This document shows, in pieces, positions 21,345-31,137 of a stretch of DNA of 64,000 nucleotides (its first letter is position 1; each line of letters starts with the position of its first letter). Below the pieces are notes generated by a model. It ran no database searches. It was not told the origin of the DNA and was given only the letters and a program-made list of their open reading frames with translations. Both the position numbers and the translations under genes were made by a program. Origin of the DNA: Erythroxylum novogranatense (Eukaryota > Streptophyta > Magnoliopsida > Malpighiales > Erythroxylaceae); NCBI GenBank assembly GCA_029891385.1, contig CM057230.1, positions 31,699,402-31,763,401 of the forward strand, in the 5' to 3' direction.

Positions 21345-23758
21345 TGTAACACCAAAATACCCCCTGGGAGGATACATAGATGCCACCCAAGACAGGACAA
21401 ACAAATCAAAACGTTTCACACATGCATTTTTAAAAAATAAACGTAACATACATATAATACATCTCATAATTTCAGAAACAAATCCAAAGAACATTTACAG
21501 GCCCAAACAAACCAAATAAAATACATTTTCGCGCGACACAAAACTCAGACTCTTTTGGCCACTGCGGATGACTTGTCCCAGTTCTTAATCTCTTCGCTCT
21601 GAACCTACACGGGGCAAATCCACCGTGCTAAGCATATAGCTTAGTGAGTAATAACTAATCTATATTAGCGATTTGATAAAATGTAAAGAATGCATTTCAT
21701 ATGATTTTTATACTAAGCGAGCGGCGAGTAACACGGAGATCCTTCATAATCAGAATATAATTTAGTTTCTGTCAAAATCAAACAGATATCATAATACAGA
21801 ACAAATCAAACTATAAATCCATTAAAAGAAGTAGGTAACGGGACTTATACAGGAGATACCATAATTAATATCAACAGGAGAGACATATGTCTCGATATCA
21901 GGAGACACCAAAGTGTCAAATAACAGGAGCAGCTGTAGACCCTTCTAGGCATGCCTATTTACCCACAACTAGGACTTAACAGTTTTAAAACAGAACAAGG
22001 TCATTTCAGACATTTCATGTGCAGGCAAATAGCACTTCCAATAAATCAATCCTAGACATCATCTAGGTTGACTCACAAAATTTATCATAAAAAATTACTT
22101 ACCTAAAGTACTTATTGAAATTTTCTACCTATATTACGTACTGAAATTACTGACATGATTACTTACCAAAACCGCCCTTACTGTTTATTGCCTCAAAGTC
22201 CCGGCAATATCCGGCAGTGGTCGTTCCTCTATAATAGGGAACACAGATACAAATCACTATTGTGCATGATTAAAAATTCACTAATGTATGATGGATATGT
22301 AGGATGCATGTTCATGACAAATTTCGGGACCAAACCCTAAATTCTTAACTTTATTCCATAATTCACAACTTAAATTATTAATTCCTTGATTGTTAATTAA
22401 ATCTGAAAATTTACAAATTTCACATAGAGAGGTAGAAAATTTTCTTACGAATCCAACACTTCGAGAATCAGGTCATTCGGAGGTCGGATGACAAAGATAT
22501 GGTCAAAAGAGTGAAGATTGCGGATTGGAATTTCAAAGATTGAAGTTTATCACACACAAGTCGACTTATACTTACACAAGTCGACTTACATAACACCACA
22601 AGTCGACTTACACTTGCATAACTCGACTTATTGAAGAGCGGAGATGATATTTTCATGCAAACGTTGATCTAAGTGAAACTTATACACCACAACAAGTCGA
22701 TTTATAACACTGTTCATCGTCTTCTTCACCAAATCATACGAAACAACAGACTCTTCTTCCATTTTTCTTTAACTTCTTCACTTAAAAACTAACCTATTTA
22801 GCAAGTCTAACCTATCAAAATCTTCAAATACATTCCAAAACTTAGAAATCCAAAATGCCACATATCATTCTCTCACTACTGTATATTTTCAAATATTCAT
22901 GTATGTTTCAAAACTCACCAACTTCGACTCTCATAATTCCCGGCATAATCGGTACAAAAATAAACATATAATTCACGATATGATATATATATTTATATAA
23001 AAAAGCAGTATGATGAATTCATCGTGTTCTTGTTTTTCCAACATAAACAAAACATCTGATATGTATATATAGAACAAGTCTTCAAAGCCATGCATGAACA
23101 TATATATATTTACATTATAAACACGGTGGAGTTACTTACAGACTAAGCTACGAAAACCACGATGGGCAAAATCGAGAACTCCTTTCGGTAATGTTTAAAT
23201 GTCTTTCACTTATTAAATGTCTTTCACTTATAAAAACAATAGTAGAGAAACTATGGGGATCGGCATGTGAACAACGTGTATAGTACGTGTCCCTTTCACG
23301 AGAAGGCTTAGTCCATATGTATAGATATATGAAGCCAAATGTCAATTGTTAATAAGTCTCTTCGTTTCTTTTAGTAGTATTTTATTAATAAAATATTCTT
23401 TTTAAACCAAATACATTGTTTTGAATTCTTATAACAAACAAATATCCAAAAGTTCCAGACAACTTCCAAAAATTCACCAAAATTTCATCATAAAATAATG
23501 ACTCGTAAAATAAATTTTCAACTCAAAATTAATTCACCATCAATTTCTAAAAATATTTGAAGTATACAAAAATTACTAAAATTATATTAATATTGTCCGA
23601 ACAATTCAGAAATCTCATTAAACCAATTTACTCGGAAAATGTCATGAATGCATGCCAAAATATTTATGCACAATTAAGCAAATATTCCATATGCAAATAA
23701 CAAGCATAATTTATACTAAATTTCGTTAATATTCTAACCCTTAATTTGGGGCGTTACA
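21345..23758 (-). repeat. E3 3' LTR
   Basis: 2414 bp, TGTAACACC to GGGGCGTTACA on the + strand, paired with 28488-30969. It carries the 14-bp palindrome GAGACATATGTCTC (21880-21893), the AAGTCGACTT palindrome array (22555-22700), the hairpin CTAAGC/GCTTAG (21628-21644) and an acceptor-like site (minus-strand GTGTAG at 21605). Confidence 0.95.
22555..22705 (-). repeat. AAGTCGACTT palindrome array in E3 3' LTR
   Basis: Three perfect copies of the 10-bp palindrome AAGTCGACTT plus degenerate copies within 150 bp. The partner array in the 5' LTR (29697-29905) is about 60 bp longer with more perfect copies. Confidence 0.85.
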
Positions 23759-23775
23759 ACTCTTCCCTCCTTAAG
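23759..23775 (-). other. E3 polypurine tract
   Basis: Minus-strand CTTAAGGAGGGAAGAGT immediately precedes the 3' LTR. Confidence 0.8.
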
Positions 23776-23968
23776 AAATTTCGTCCTCGAAATTCATGCC
23801 TGATCCGAATAATTGTGGATACTGGGCCTTCATGATTTCCTCTGGTTCCCAGGTTGCTTCCTCAAGTCCATGGTGTTGCCAGAGGACTTTTACCAATGGT
23901 ACTGTCTTGTTCCGCAATTGTTTCACTTCTCTGGCTAATATGGAAATTGACCCTTCTTCATATGACAA
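23771..23968 (-). CDS. E3 chromodomain tail of the polyprotein
   Basis: A 65-codon frame: VKQLRNKTVPLVKVLWQHHG, EEATWEPEEIMKAQYPQLF, ending FEDEIS. This is the integrase-linked chromodomain tail; the aromatic W of LW and of ATWE are kept. It is separated from the GPY/F module by a stop or frame change near 23970, so the join is broken in this sequence. Confidence 0.88.
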   Translation of the reverse strand: MSYEEGSISILAREVKQLRNKTVPLVKVLWQHHGLEEATWEPEEIMKAQYPQLFGSGMNFEDEIS

Positions 23969-23974
23969 ATCCTG

Positions 23975-24529
23975 TTATACCTGAATCTCTTGCATCGGAA
24001 TCTTATGTGTGACATCATACCGATATCTCCTCAACATAGAAACAGGGAATACATCATGCAATCTGGCCAATTCTCCAAGAAGAGCTAATTGATAAGCTAC
24101 GGGTCCAACCCTCTTTAGAATTTCATAAGGCCCAATGAATCGCGGACTGAGCTTACCCTTCTTCCCAAACCGAAGTATGTGTTTCCATGGTGACACTTTT
24201 AGAAACACCTTATCACCCACTTGAAACTCAATATCCTTCCTTTTTAGATCAGCGTAAGATTTCTGTCTATCACTGGCATCTTTCAACCTTTGTTGAATAA
24301 TCTGAATCTTTTCTTCAGTATCTTTCACAATTTCTAGCCCGATCATCTTATTTTCACTCAACTCCGTCCAACATACTGGAGTTCTACACTTCCTACCATA
24401 CAACGCTTCATAAGGTGCCATGCCGATGCTCGTCTGATAACTGTTGTTATAAGCAAACTCCATCAAAGTCAGATAATTATCCCAACTCCCAGGAAACTCT
24501 AACACATAAGCCCTCAACATATCTTCCAA
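23975..24529 (-). CDS. E3 integrase C-terminal half and GPY/F module
   Basis: A 184-codon frame beginning just after the expected catalytic Glu region: MLRAYVLEFPGSWDNYLTL, FAYNNSYQTSIGMAPYEALY, GRKCRTPVCW, then KSYADLKRKDIEFQVGDKVF and GKKGKLSPRFIGPYEIL (GPY/F), ending with a HDVFPVSMLRRY segment. These follow the normal Ty3/gypsy order. It should be continuous with the integrase core upstream and the chromodomain downstream. Confidence 0.92.
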   Translation of the reverse strand: MEDMLRAYVLEFPGSWDNYLTLMEFAYNNSYQTSIGMAPYEALYGRKCRTPVCWTELSENKMIGLEIVKDTEEKIQIIQQRLKDASDRQKSYADLKRKDIEFQVGDKVFLKVSPWKHILRFGKKGKLSPRFIGPYEILKRVGPVAYQLALLGELARLHDVFPVSMLRRYRYDVTHKIPMQEIQV

Positions 24530-24544
24530 AATCTGTATAACTCG

Positions 24545-24838
24545 TTACATTTGTTCATCATGCGAGGATGAAGCGATCTTGAATTTAAGTTGAGTACCCA
24601 ATGCTTCCTGTAAACTTTTCCAGAATCTCGAAGTAAATCGAGGATCACGATCTGAAATAATAGACAATGGTACCCCATGCAGTCTTACAATCTCATTCAC
24701 ATACAAATCTGCAAGCTTATCCAATGAATAGTCAGGACGAATAGGCAGAAAATGAGCAGACTTGGTGAACTTATCCACAATGACCCATACCGCATCATGC
24801 TTCCTTTGAGTAAGAGGAAGTCCAGTGACAAAGTCCAT
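24545..24838 (-). CDS. E3 integrase catalytic core
   Basis: [20 protein letters not shown], then [14 protein letters not shown] (first Asp) and [20 protein letters not shown] (second Asp). The third catalytic residue, Glu, should follow in a HPQTDGQSE-like segment; here the frame passes into SSSHDEQM and a stop. The bases at 24548-24580 look like a local corruption of that segment. Confidence 0.9.
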   Translation of the reverse strand: MDFVTGLPLTQRKHDAVWVIVDKFTKSAHFLPIRPDYSLDKLADLYVNEIVRLHGVPLSIISDRDPRFTSRFWKSLQEALGTQLKFKIASSSHDEQM

Positions 24839-24856
24839 GGTAATGTTATCCCATTT

Positions 24857-25273
24857 CTATTGAGGAATAGGAATAGAATTTAACAAACCAGATGGAACCT
24901 GGTGCTTAGCCTTAACCTGCTGGCATGTCAGACATTTTGCTACATAATCCACAACATCCCGTTTCATACCTGACCACCAGTAATACTGCTTCAAATCCTG
25001 ATACATCTTGTTTCCACCCGGATGCATAGTAAATACTATATTATGAGCCTCAAAGAATATCTTCTTCTTCAGTTCTTCATTAGCTGGCACACACAACCGG
25101 TCCTTATAATACAATTCACCATCACCCTGCACAGAAAAATCAGTCTGTTTACCTTTCTGAGTAACCAAGATAAGTTGTTGTAACTTATCATCAGCTCTTT
25201 GAGCATTACAAATCTCCTGTCTCAACGTGGGCCTTGCTATCAATTGAGCCATCAAGGCTCCATCAGATCCCAA
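24857..25273 (-). CDS. E3 integrase N-terminal zinc-binding domain
   Basis: A 138-codon frame with LYYKDRLCVPANEELKKKIF and the HHCC zinc motif (H of EAHN, H of TMHPGG, then CLTCQ). Also DLKQYYWWSGMKRDV, the classical pre-core region. A stop at its 3' end (just after the SIPIPQ segment) separates it from the core. Confidence 0.9.
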   Translation of the reverse strand: MGSDGALMAQLIARPTLRQEICNAQRADDKLQQLILVTQKGKQTDFSVQGDGELYYKDRLCVPANEELKKKIFFEAHNIVFTMHPGGNKMYQDLKQYYWWSGMKRDVVDYVAKCLTCQQVKAKHQVPSGLLNSIPIPQ

Positions 25274-25315
25274 CTTCCATCTAATCTGCTTCAGTGATAA
25301 AGCCGAGATAGTCTT

Positions 25316-26179
25316 TCAACTTAAGGCATCTGCTACAACATTAGCCTTACCCGGATGGTAGTCTACAATACAATCATAGTCTTTAAATAATTCCAACCAA
25401 CGCCGTTGTCTCAAATTAAGTTCCTTTTGAGTAAGAAAATACTTCAGACTCTTATGATCTATAAAAATTCTACACCTTTCACCATACAGATAGTGTCGCC
25501 AAAATTTTAAGGCAAACACTACTGCTGCAAGTTCTAGATCATGAGTAGGGTAATTCCGTTCATGAGTCTTTAGTTGCCTAGAAGCATAAGCAACTACCTT
25601 ACCTTCCTGCATCAAAACACACCCTAAACCAGTCCCAGATGCATCAGTATACATAACATACTCCTTACCAGCCGTAGGTTGAACTAATCTGAGAGCTTGA
25701 GAAGCATACTCTTGTTGATCAAAACTACTCTGACATCTATCAGACCATTCATACTTCACTCCCTTCCGTAAAAGTTTAGTTAAAGGGGATGCTATCACTG
25801 AAAACCCCTTAACAAATCGACGGTAATAACCAGCCAGGCCTAGAAAACTTCTCACTTCTGTCACATTCCGTAATGGCTTCCAATTAACAATCGCCTCTAT
25901 CTTACTAGGATCAACTCTAATTCCTTCAGTATAGACTACATGCCCTAAAAATGATATCTCCTGAAGCCAGAAATCACATTTACTCAACTTAGCATATAAC
26001 TGTCTTTCCTGCAGGGTCTGCAAGACAATTCGAAGATGTTCACTATGATCCTGTTCAGTCCTATAGTAGACCAGTATATCATCAATAAACACCACAACAA
26101 ACTGATCCAAATACGGCCTGAATACTCTATTCATCAAATCCTTGAATGCTGCAGGAGCATAAGTTAACCCAAATGGCAT
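25316..26179 (-). CDS. E3 reverse transcriptase (C-terminal two thirds) and RNase H
   Basis: A 287-codon frame. [33 protein letters not shown] with the catalytic Asp pair intact, [30 protein letters not shown]. RNase H follows from about residue 175: [75 protein letters not shown] and [13 protein letters not shown]. The RNase H acidic residues in TDAS, DLELA and ADALS are present. A frameshifted region at 26180-26272 breaks the link to the RT N-terminus. Confidence 0.94.
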   Translation of the reverse strand: MPFGLTYAPAAFKDLMNRVFRPYLDQFVVVFIDDILVYYRTEQDHSEHLRIVLQTLQERQLYAKLSKCDFWLQEISFLGHVVYTEGIRVDPSKIEAIVNWKPLRNVTEVRSFLGLAGYYRRFVKGFSVIASPLTKLLRKGVKYEWSDRCQSSFDQQEYASQALRLVQPTAGKEYVMYTDASGTGLGCVLMQEGKVVAYASRQLKTHERNYPTHDLELAAVVFALKFWRHYLYGERCRIFIDHKSLKYFLTQKELNLRQRRWLELFKDYDCIVDYHPGKANVVADALS

Positions 26180-26272
26180 TACTAGGAACTCTTAATGTCC
26201 ATAACGGGTCCTAAATGCAGTCTTCGGCACATCCACATCCTTGACCAAGTCGATAATATCACGATCGCAGTC

Positions 26273-26629
26273 TCATCTTGAAAACACTCCTGCATCTTTT
26301 AACTGATCAAATAGATCGTCAATCCTTGGTAGTGGATACCTATTCTTCACTGTGACTCTATTTAACTGCCTGTAGTCAATGCACATTCTCAGTGTACCAT
26401 CCTTCTTCTTCACAAATAACACCGGTGCACCCCACGGTGATACACTTGGTCTAATAAACCCCTTATCCAGAAGTTCTTGTAACTGCAACTTCAACTCCTT
26501 TAACTCAGTAGGAGCCATTCTATACGGTGCTCGGATATAGGGAGGTGCGAGCACAACTTCAATAGATAACTCCACTTCCCTTTCGAAGGAGTCCAGCAAT
26601 TCCTCGGGAAAACATCGAAACTCATTCAC
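26273..26629 (-). CDS. E3 reverse transcriptase N-terminus
   Basis: A 118-codon frame with [60 protein letters not shown] and [15 protein letters not shown]. It stops at VFSR where the family reads FSKIDLRSGYHQ. The missing D of motif A would lie in the disrupted 26180-26272 stretch. Confidence 0.92.
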   Translation of the reverse strand: MNEFRCFPEELLDSFEREVELSIEVVLAPPYIRAPYRMAPTELKELKLQLQELLDKGFIRPSVSPWGAPVLFVKKKDGTLRMCIDYRQLNRVTVKNRYPLPRIDDLFDQLKDAGVFSR

Positions 26630-26686
26630 TACAGAATCTCAGCGGTTTCTCCTTAGCACCATCCTTACGGGAATCAAGTACAAAAG

Positions 26687-27739
26687 CTAGATAAGCTTCA
26701 CACCCTTTCGAGAAGCTTTTGAGCTTGCATAGCGAGATACTACATTAGTCGAACACGTAATGCGACCACCACGAAATACAATCTCAGACTGGTCGGGCCT
26801 CTTTAAGAAAACTGTCTTCGCCTTACAGTCGATTACTGCCTGATGTTTAGACAGCCAATCCATACCCAGAATCAAATCGAATTGGTGAAACGGCAACTTA
26901 ATCAGATCCGCTGCATACTCACTTTCTTGAATCTTAACAGGACAATTCCTAACTACCTGATTCACCAACACACTACTACCCAGAGGACTAGTTACATGCA
27001 TGTCATATTCTAACTGATCTATAAGCTTCTCCTTAACAAACATTTCTCCAGCATAGATATATGAATGTGAAGATCCAGGATCAATTAATGCATACAATTC
27101 AGAACCAAAGAGAGAAACCATACCAGCAATGACATCTGGTGCATCCTGATCCTCACGAGCTTTCAGTGCATAAGCCCGAGCTGAAGCAGAAGGCACAGCT
27201 GGTCGATTCACAGTTTCTGAGTGCGAGCTCGGATTAGCCCTGCTCTGATTATATCCGCCTCGGCCTCTTCCTCGACCTCTGTTCCCAACTGAAGCATGCG
27301 AAACCTCTCCACTAGCTTGTGCCATCCCAGACTGTCTCAGAGGGCAATTTGCAATCATATGCTCCGTACTGCCACAACGAAAACATGCACCTGTAGCTCT
27401 CCAGCAGATACCCCAATGGTGAATAGAGCAGTGTGGGCACTCCAGAGCACCAGAACCTCGACCCCCAGAAGAACCCCTACTAGAGGCAGTCGATGCAGGA
27501 AAGTTTTGTTGCCTTCTCTGTATCGCAGATCTCTGAGCAACTCTCGGTGCAGAGGAACTACCTTCCTGACTTCGTTTTCCCGAAGACTGGCCTCCTCTAT
27601 TAAAGCCTCTTCTCTGACTTCTTTCTTTCCTGATCGTCTCTTGTCTTTCTACTTTTATTGCAGCCTGTACCAACTGATGGTAAGTAAATTGTGGTAACAG
27701 AGTGAACGCTGCCAGATGCTCCTTAATAGAGTCATGCAA
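26687..27739 (-). CDS. E3 gag C-terminus, zinc knuckles and protease
   Basis: A 350-codon frame. Residues 1-40 are the end of the capsid domain. CPHCSIHHWGIC and CFRCGSTEHMIANCP (about 100-135) are zinc knuckles; a Gly/Arg-rich spacer (GRGRGRGG) follows. Aspartic protease from about 185: DVIAGMVSLFGSELYALIDP with active site IDPGSSHSYI, and DLILGMDWLSKHQAVIDC near the end. The catalytic Asp is intact. Frame is lost after about 26687, before the RT. Confidence 0.94.
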   Translation of the reverse strand: MHDSIKEHLAAFTLLPQFTYHQLVQAAIKVERQETIRKERSQRRGFNRGGQSSGKRSQEGSSSAPRVAQRSAIQRRQQNFPASTASSRGSSGGRGSGALECPHCSIHHWGICWRATGACFRCGSTEHMIANCPLRQSGMAQASGEVSHASVGNRGRGRGRGGYNQSRANPSSHSETVNRPAVPSASARAYALKAREDQDAPDVIAGMVSLFGSELYALIDPGSSHSYIYAGEMFVKEKLIDQLEYDMHVTSPLGSSVLVNQVVRNCPVKIQESEYAADLIKLPFHQFDLILGMDWLSKHQAVIDCKAKTVFLKRPDQSEIVFRGGRITCSTNVVSRYASSKASRKGVKLI

Positions 27740-27796
27740 ACCCTCCTCGAATTGATGACATCGAACTCTTGATCAATCTGATTCAGGGCATACTTA

Positions 27797-28408
27797 CTAA
27801 GCGATTGAACTCCGATCATACTCAAAGAATGCAGACAAACTCCTCTGTTTCAGATTCAAAAATTGCTTCCACCGATCCTTCTTGTAAGCTTCCGTCATGT
27901 ACTTAGTCTTAAATTCTTGGGCAAAGAATTCCCAAGTCAGAGGCACCGGTAGCTGAGGACTCCTAAGGACAAACTTCCACCATTCATAAGCTGCTCCCTG
28001 TAGAAGAGAAACAACACAGTGAACCATCTGCTCTGCTGGAAAACTAATCTCGTCCAGTACCCTCTTCACCTTCTCAATCCAGAACTCGGCCCCTTCAGAT
28101 TCCTCCAGAGAAGTCCCAGAAAATTCTTCAGCCCCATACTTCCTCAACTGATCAATCGGAGCCTTAGGTGTTGTCATTCGATGCAGCAAGGTCATCATAT
28201 CCTGGGACAGCTTAATCAAAGCTTCTCCTTGAGCTGGAGGAGGAGGTGGAACCTCAGCTTCCCCTTGATTGACCCTTGACGGTCCAGGTATTTCAGAACG
28301 AGTTTGCTCCGGCCGATTACTCTCAGCAACTTCGTCAACAAATTCGTGAGATCCTTCCATCGTAATTTCTAAAGACAAATCATGGGACACCGCATTAGGC
28401 CAAAACAC
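27797..28408 (-). CDS. E3 gag, N-terminal and capsid part
   Basis: A 203-codon frame. It has a Pro-rich N-terminal region (PPPPPAQGE), then the capsid domain: YGAEEFSG, AEFWIEKVKRVLDEI, GAAYEWWKFVL, WEFFAQEFKTKYM and KDRWKQFLNLKQ. The frame ends in FFEYDRSSIA where the family continues into EYDRxFNxLSKYAP; the 27740-27796 gap shows lost bases. An internal Met is also possible as the start. Confidence 0.9.
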   Translation of the reverse strand: MFWPNAVSHDLSLEITMEGSHEFVDEVAESNRPEQTRSEIPGPSRVNQGEAEVPPPPPAQGEALIKLSQDMMTLLHRMTTPKAPIDQLRKYGAEEFSGTSLEESEGAEFWIEKVKRVLDEISFPAEQMVHCVVSLLQGAAYEWWKFVLRSPQLPVPLTWEFFAQEFKTKYMTEAYKKDRWKQFLNLKQRSLSAFFEYDRSSIA

Positions 28409-28467
28409 AACTTAGATACTCAACGGAAAACATTAGGCAAGCCGTGGTTAAACCAGAACCGCCTAAA

Positions 28468-28482
28468 CTTGCTCTGATACCA
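28468..28482 (-). other. E3 primer-binding site
   Basis: Minus-strand TGGTATCAGAGCAAG, a perfect 12-nt match to the usual initiator tRNA-Met PBS core, 5 nt inside the 5' LTR. Confidence 0.9.
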
Positions 28483-28746
28483 AAAAATGTAACACCCAAA
28501 TACCCCCTGGGAGGATACATGGATGCCACCCAAGGCAGGACAAACAAATCAAAACGTTTCACACATGCATTTTAAAAACTAAGCGTAACACACATATAAT
28601 ACATCTCATAATTTCAGAAACAAATCCAAAGAATATTTACAGGCCCAAACAAACCAAATAAAATACATTTTCGCGCGACACAAAACTCAGACTCTTTTGG
28701 CCACTGCGGATGACTTGTCCCAGTCCTTAATCTCTTCGCTCTGAAC

Positions 28747-29309
28747 CTACACGGGGCAAATCCACCGTGCTAAGCATATAACTTAGTGAGTAATAACTAA
28801 TCTATATTAGCGATATCGAAATGTAAAGAATGCATTTCATAACAGATTTTTATACTAAACAGAACGGCAGAACACAGGAGATCCTTCATAATCAGAATAT
28901 AATTTAGTTTATGTCAAAATCAAACAGATATCATAATACAGAACAAATCAAACTATAAATCCATTAACAGAAGTGGGTAACGGGACTTATACAGGATATA
29001 CCATAATTAGTATCAGCAGGAGAGACATATGTCTCGATATCAGGAGACACCAAAGTGTCAAATAACAGGAGCAGCTGCAGACCCTTCTAGGCATGCCTAT
29101 TTACCCACAACTAGGACTTAACAGTTTTAAAACAGAACAAGGTCATTTCAGACATTTCATGTGCAGGCAAATAGCACTTCCAATAAATCAATCCTAGACA
29201 TCATCTAGGTTGACTCACAAAATTTATCATAAAAAATTACTTACCTAAAGTACTTACTGAAAATTTCTACCTATATTACGTACTGAAATTACTGACCTGT
29301 ATTACTTAC
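28747..29309 (-). other. E3 predicted LTR-internal intron
   Basis: Minus-strand donors GGTAAGTAAT (first intron base 29309) and TTTAG then GTAAGT (29244); the acceptor GTGTAG ends at 28747. The implied length is about 498-563 nt. The hairpin CTAAGT/GCTTAG (28770-28786) lies just upstream of the acceptor. Weak pyrimidine tract compared with the other elements. Confidence 0.35.
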
Positions 29310-29696
29310 CAAAACTGCCCCTACTGTTTATTGCCTCAAAGTCTTGGCAATATCCGGCAGTGGTCGTTCCTCTATAATAGGGAACACAGATACAAATCAC
29401 TATTGTGCATGATTAAAAATTCACTAATGTATGATGGATATGTAGGATGCATGTTCATGACAAATTTCAGGACCAAACCCTAAATTCTTAACTTTATTCC
29501 ATAATTCACAACTTAAATTATTAATTCCTTGATTGTTAATTAAATCTGAAAATTTACAAATTTCACATAGAGAGGTAGAAAATTTTCTTACGAATCCAAC
29601 ACTTCGAGAATCAGGTCATTCGGAGGTCGGATGACAAAGATATGGTCAAAAGAGTGAAGATTGCGGATTGGAATTTCAAAGATTGAAGTTTATCAC

Positions 29697-29905
29697 ACAC
29701 AAGTCGACTTATACTTACACAAGTCGACTTACATAACACCATTACATAACACCACAAGTCGACTTATACTTACACAAGTTGACTTACATAACACTACAAG
29801 TCGACTTACACTTGCATAACTCGACTTATTGAAGAGCGGAGATGATATTTTCATGCAAAACGTTGATCTAAGTCGACTTATACACCACAACAAGTCGACT
29901 TATAA
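29697..29905 (-). repeat. AAGTCGACTT palindrome array in E3 5' LTR
   Basis: About seven copies, including the 12-bp TAAGTCGACTTA near 29872. A roughly 60-bp internal expansion distinguishes it from the 3' LTR and accounts for most of the length difference between the two LTRs. Confidence 0.85.
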
Positions 29906-31064
29906 CACTGTTCATCGTCTTCTTCACCAAACCATACGAAACAGCAGACTCTTCTTCCATTTTTCTTTAACTTCTTCACTTAAAAAATAACCTATTTAGC
30001 AAGTCTAACCTATCAAAATCTTCAAATACATTCCAAAACTTAGAAATCCAAAATGCCACATATCATTCTCTCACTACTGTATATTTTCAAATATTCATGT
30101 ATGTTTCAAAACTCACCAACTTCGACTCTCATAATTCCCAGCATAATCAGTACCAAAAATAAACATATAATTCACGTATATGATATATATATTTATATAT
30201 AAAAACAGAGTATGATGAATTCATCGTGTTCTTATTTTTCCAACATAAACAAAACATACAGATATGTATATATAGAACAAGTCTTCAAAGCCATGCATGA
30301 ACATATATATATTTACATTATAAACATAGTGGAGTTACTTACCGACTAAGCTACGAAAACCACCTGATGGACAAAATCAGAGAACTCCTTTCGGTAATGT
30401 TTAAATGTCTTTCACTTATTAAATGTCTTTCACTTATAAAAACAATAGTAGAGGAAACTACTGGGCATCTTGCATGTGAACAACGTGTATAGTACGTGTC
30501 CCTTTCCTGAGAAGGCTTAGTCCATATGTATAGATATAACGAAGCCAAATGTCAATTGTTAATAAGTCTCTTCGTTTCTTTTAGTAGTATTTTTATTAAT
30601 AAAATATTCTTTTTAAACCAAATACATTGTTTTGAATTCTTATAACAAACAAATACCCAAAAGTTCCAGACAACTTCCGAAAATTCACCAAAATTCTGTC
30701 ATAAAATAATGACTCGTAAAATAAATTTTCAACTCAAAATTAATTCACCATCAATTTCTAAAAATATTTGAAGTATACGAAAATTACTAAAATTATATTA
30801 ATATTGTCCGAACAATTCAGAAATCTCATTAAACCAATTTACCCGGAAAACGTCATGAATGCATGCCAAAATATTTATGCACAATTAAGCAAATATTCCA
30901 TATGCAAATAACAAGCATAATTCGTACTAAATTTCGTTAATATTCTAATCCCTAATTTGGGGCGTTACACGTAAAACAGAATCATAAACAGAAACAAAAA
31001 GCGAAACAAAGAGGGCGAAATTCAAAGAAATCAAATCGGATCAAAAGCGAAGGAATCGAACAAA

Positions 31065-31137
31065 TGTTGGGACCGAAACCCAACCGCTTAACAAAACCAT
31101 AACACTTATACTCGCTCTGATACCATAAATGTTGGGA
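31065..31137 (-). repeat. Embedded U5 end and PBS inside E4 left LTR
   Basis: LTR-start sequence TGTTGGGACC occurs again 128 bp (31065) and 193 bp (31130) from the true LTR edge. Between them, at 31114-31125, lies a perfect minus-strand PBS core TGGTATCAGAGC. The right LTR has the same arrangement at 36470-36535 with identical offsets. Confidence 0.85.

Larger units (their letters stand above)
21345..30969 (-). mobile_element. E3: full-length Tekay-type chromovirus (Ty3/gypsy), nested in E4
   Basis: 9625 bp flanked by CGTAA on both sides (21340-21344 and 30970-30974), inserted 38 bp inside the left LTR of E4. Order on the minus strand: 5' LTR (30969-28488), PBS, gag, zinc knuckle, protease, RT, RNase H, integrase, chromodomain, PPT, 3' LTR (23758-21345). 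All domains are present with catalytic residues largely intact, but the frame is interrupted at several short sites. It is the youngest-looking autonomous element in the window. Confidence 0.95.
28488..30969 (-). repeat. E3 5' LTR
   Basis: 2482 bp, paired with 21345-23758. It includes the palindrome GAGACATATGTCTC (29022-29035), an enlarged AAGTCGACTT array (29697-29905), donor-like minus-strand GTAAGT sites at 29244 and 29309, and the acceptor-like site at 28748-28747. The E4 LTR continues immediately to the right. Confidence 0.95.

Noticed and set aside
22555..22705. AAGTCGACTT array as a CRISPR-like array
   Set aside because: Eukaryotic LTR context, short irregular spacing, no unique spacers of constant length and no cas genes.
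27296..27697. + strand open frame of 133 codons in E3
   Set aside because: Exactly antisense to the E3 gag/zinc-knuckle frame, which has clear family motifs; a shadow.
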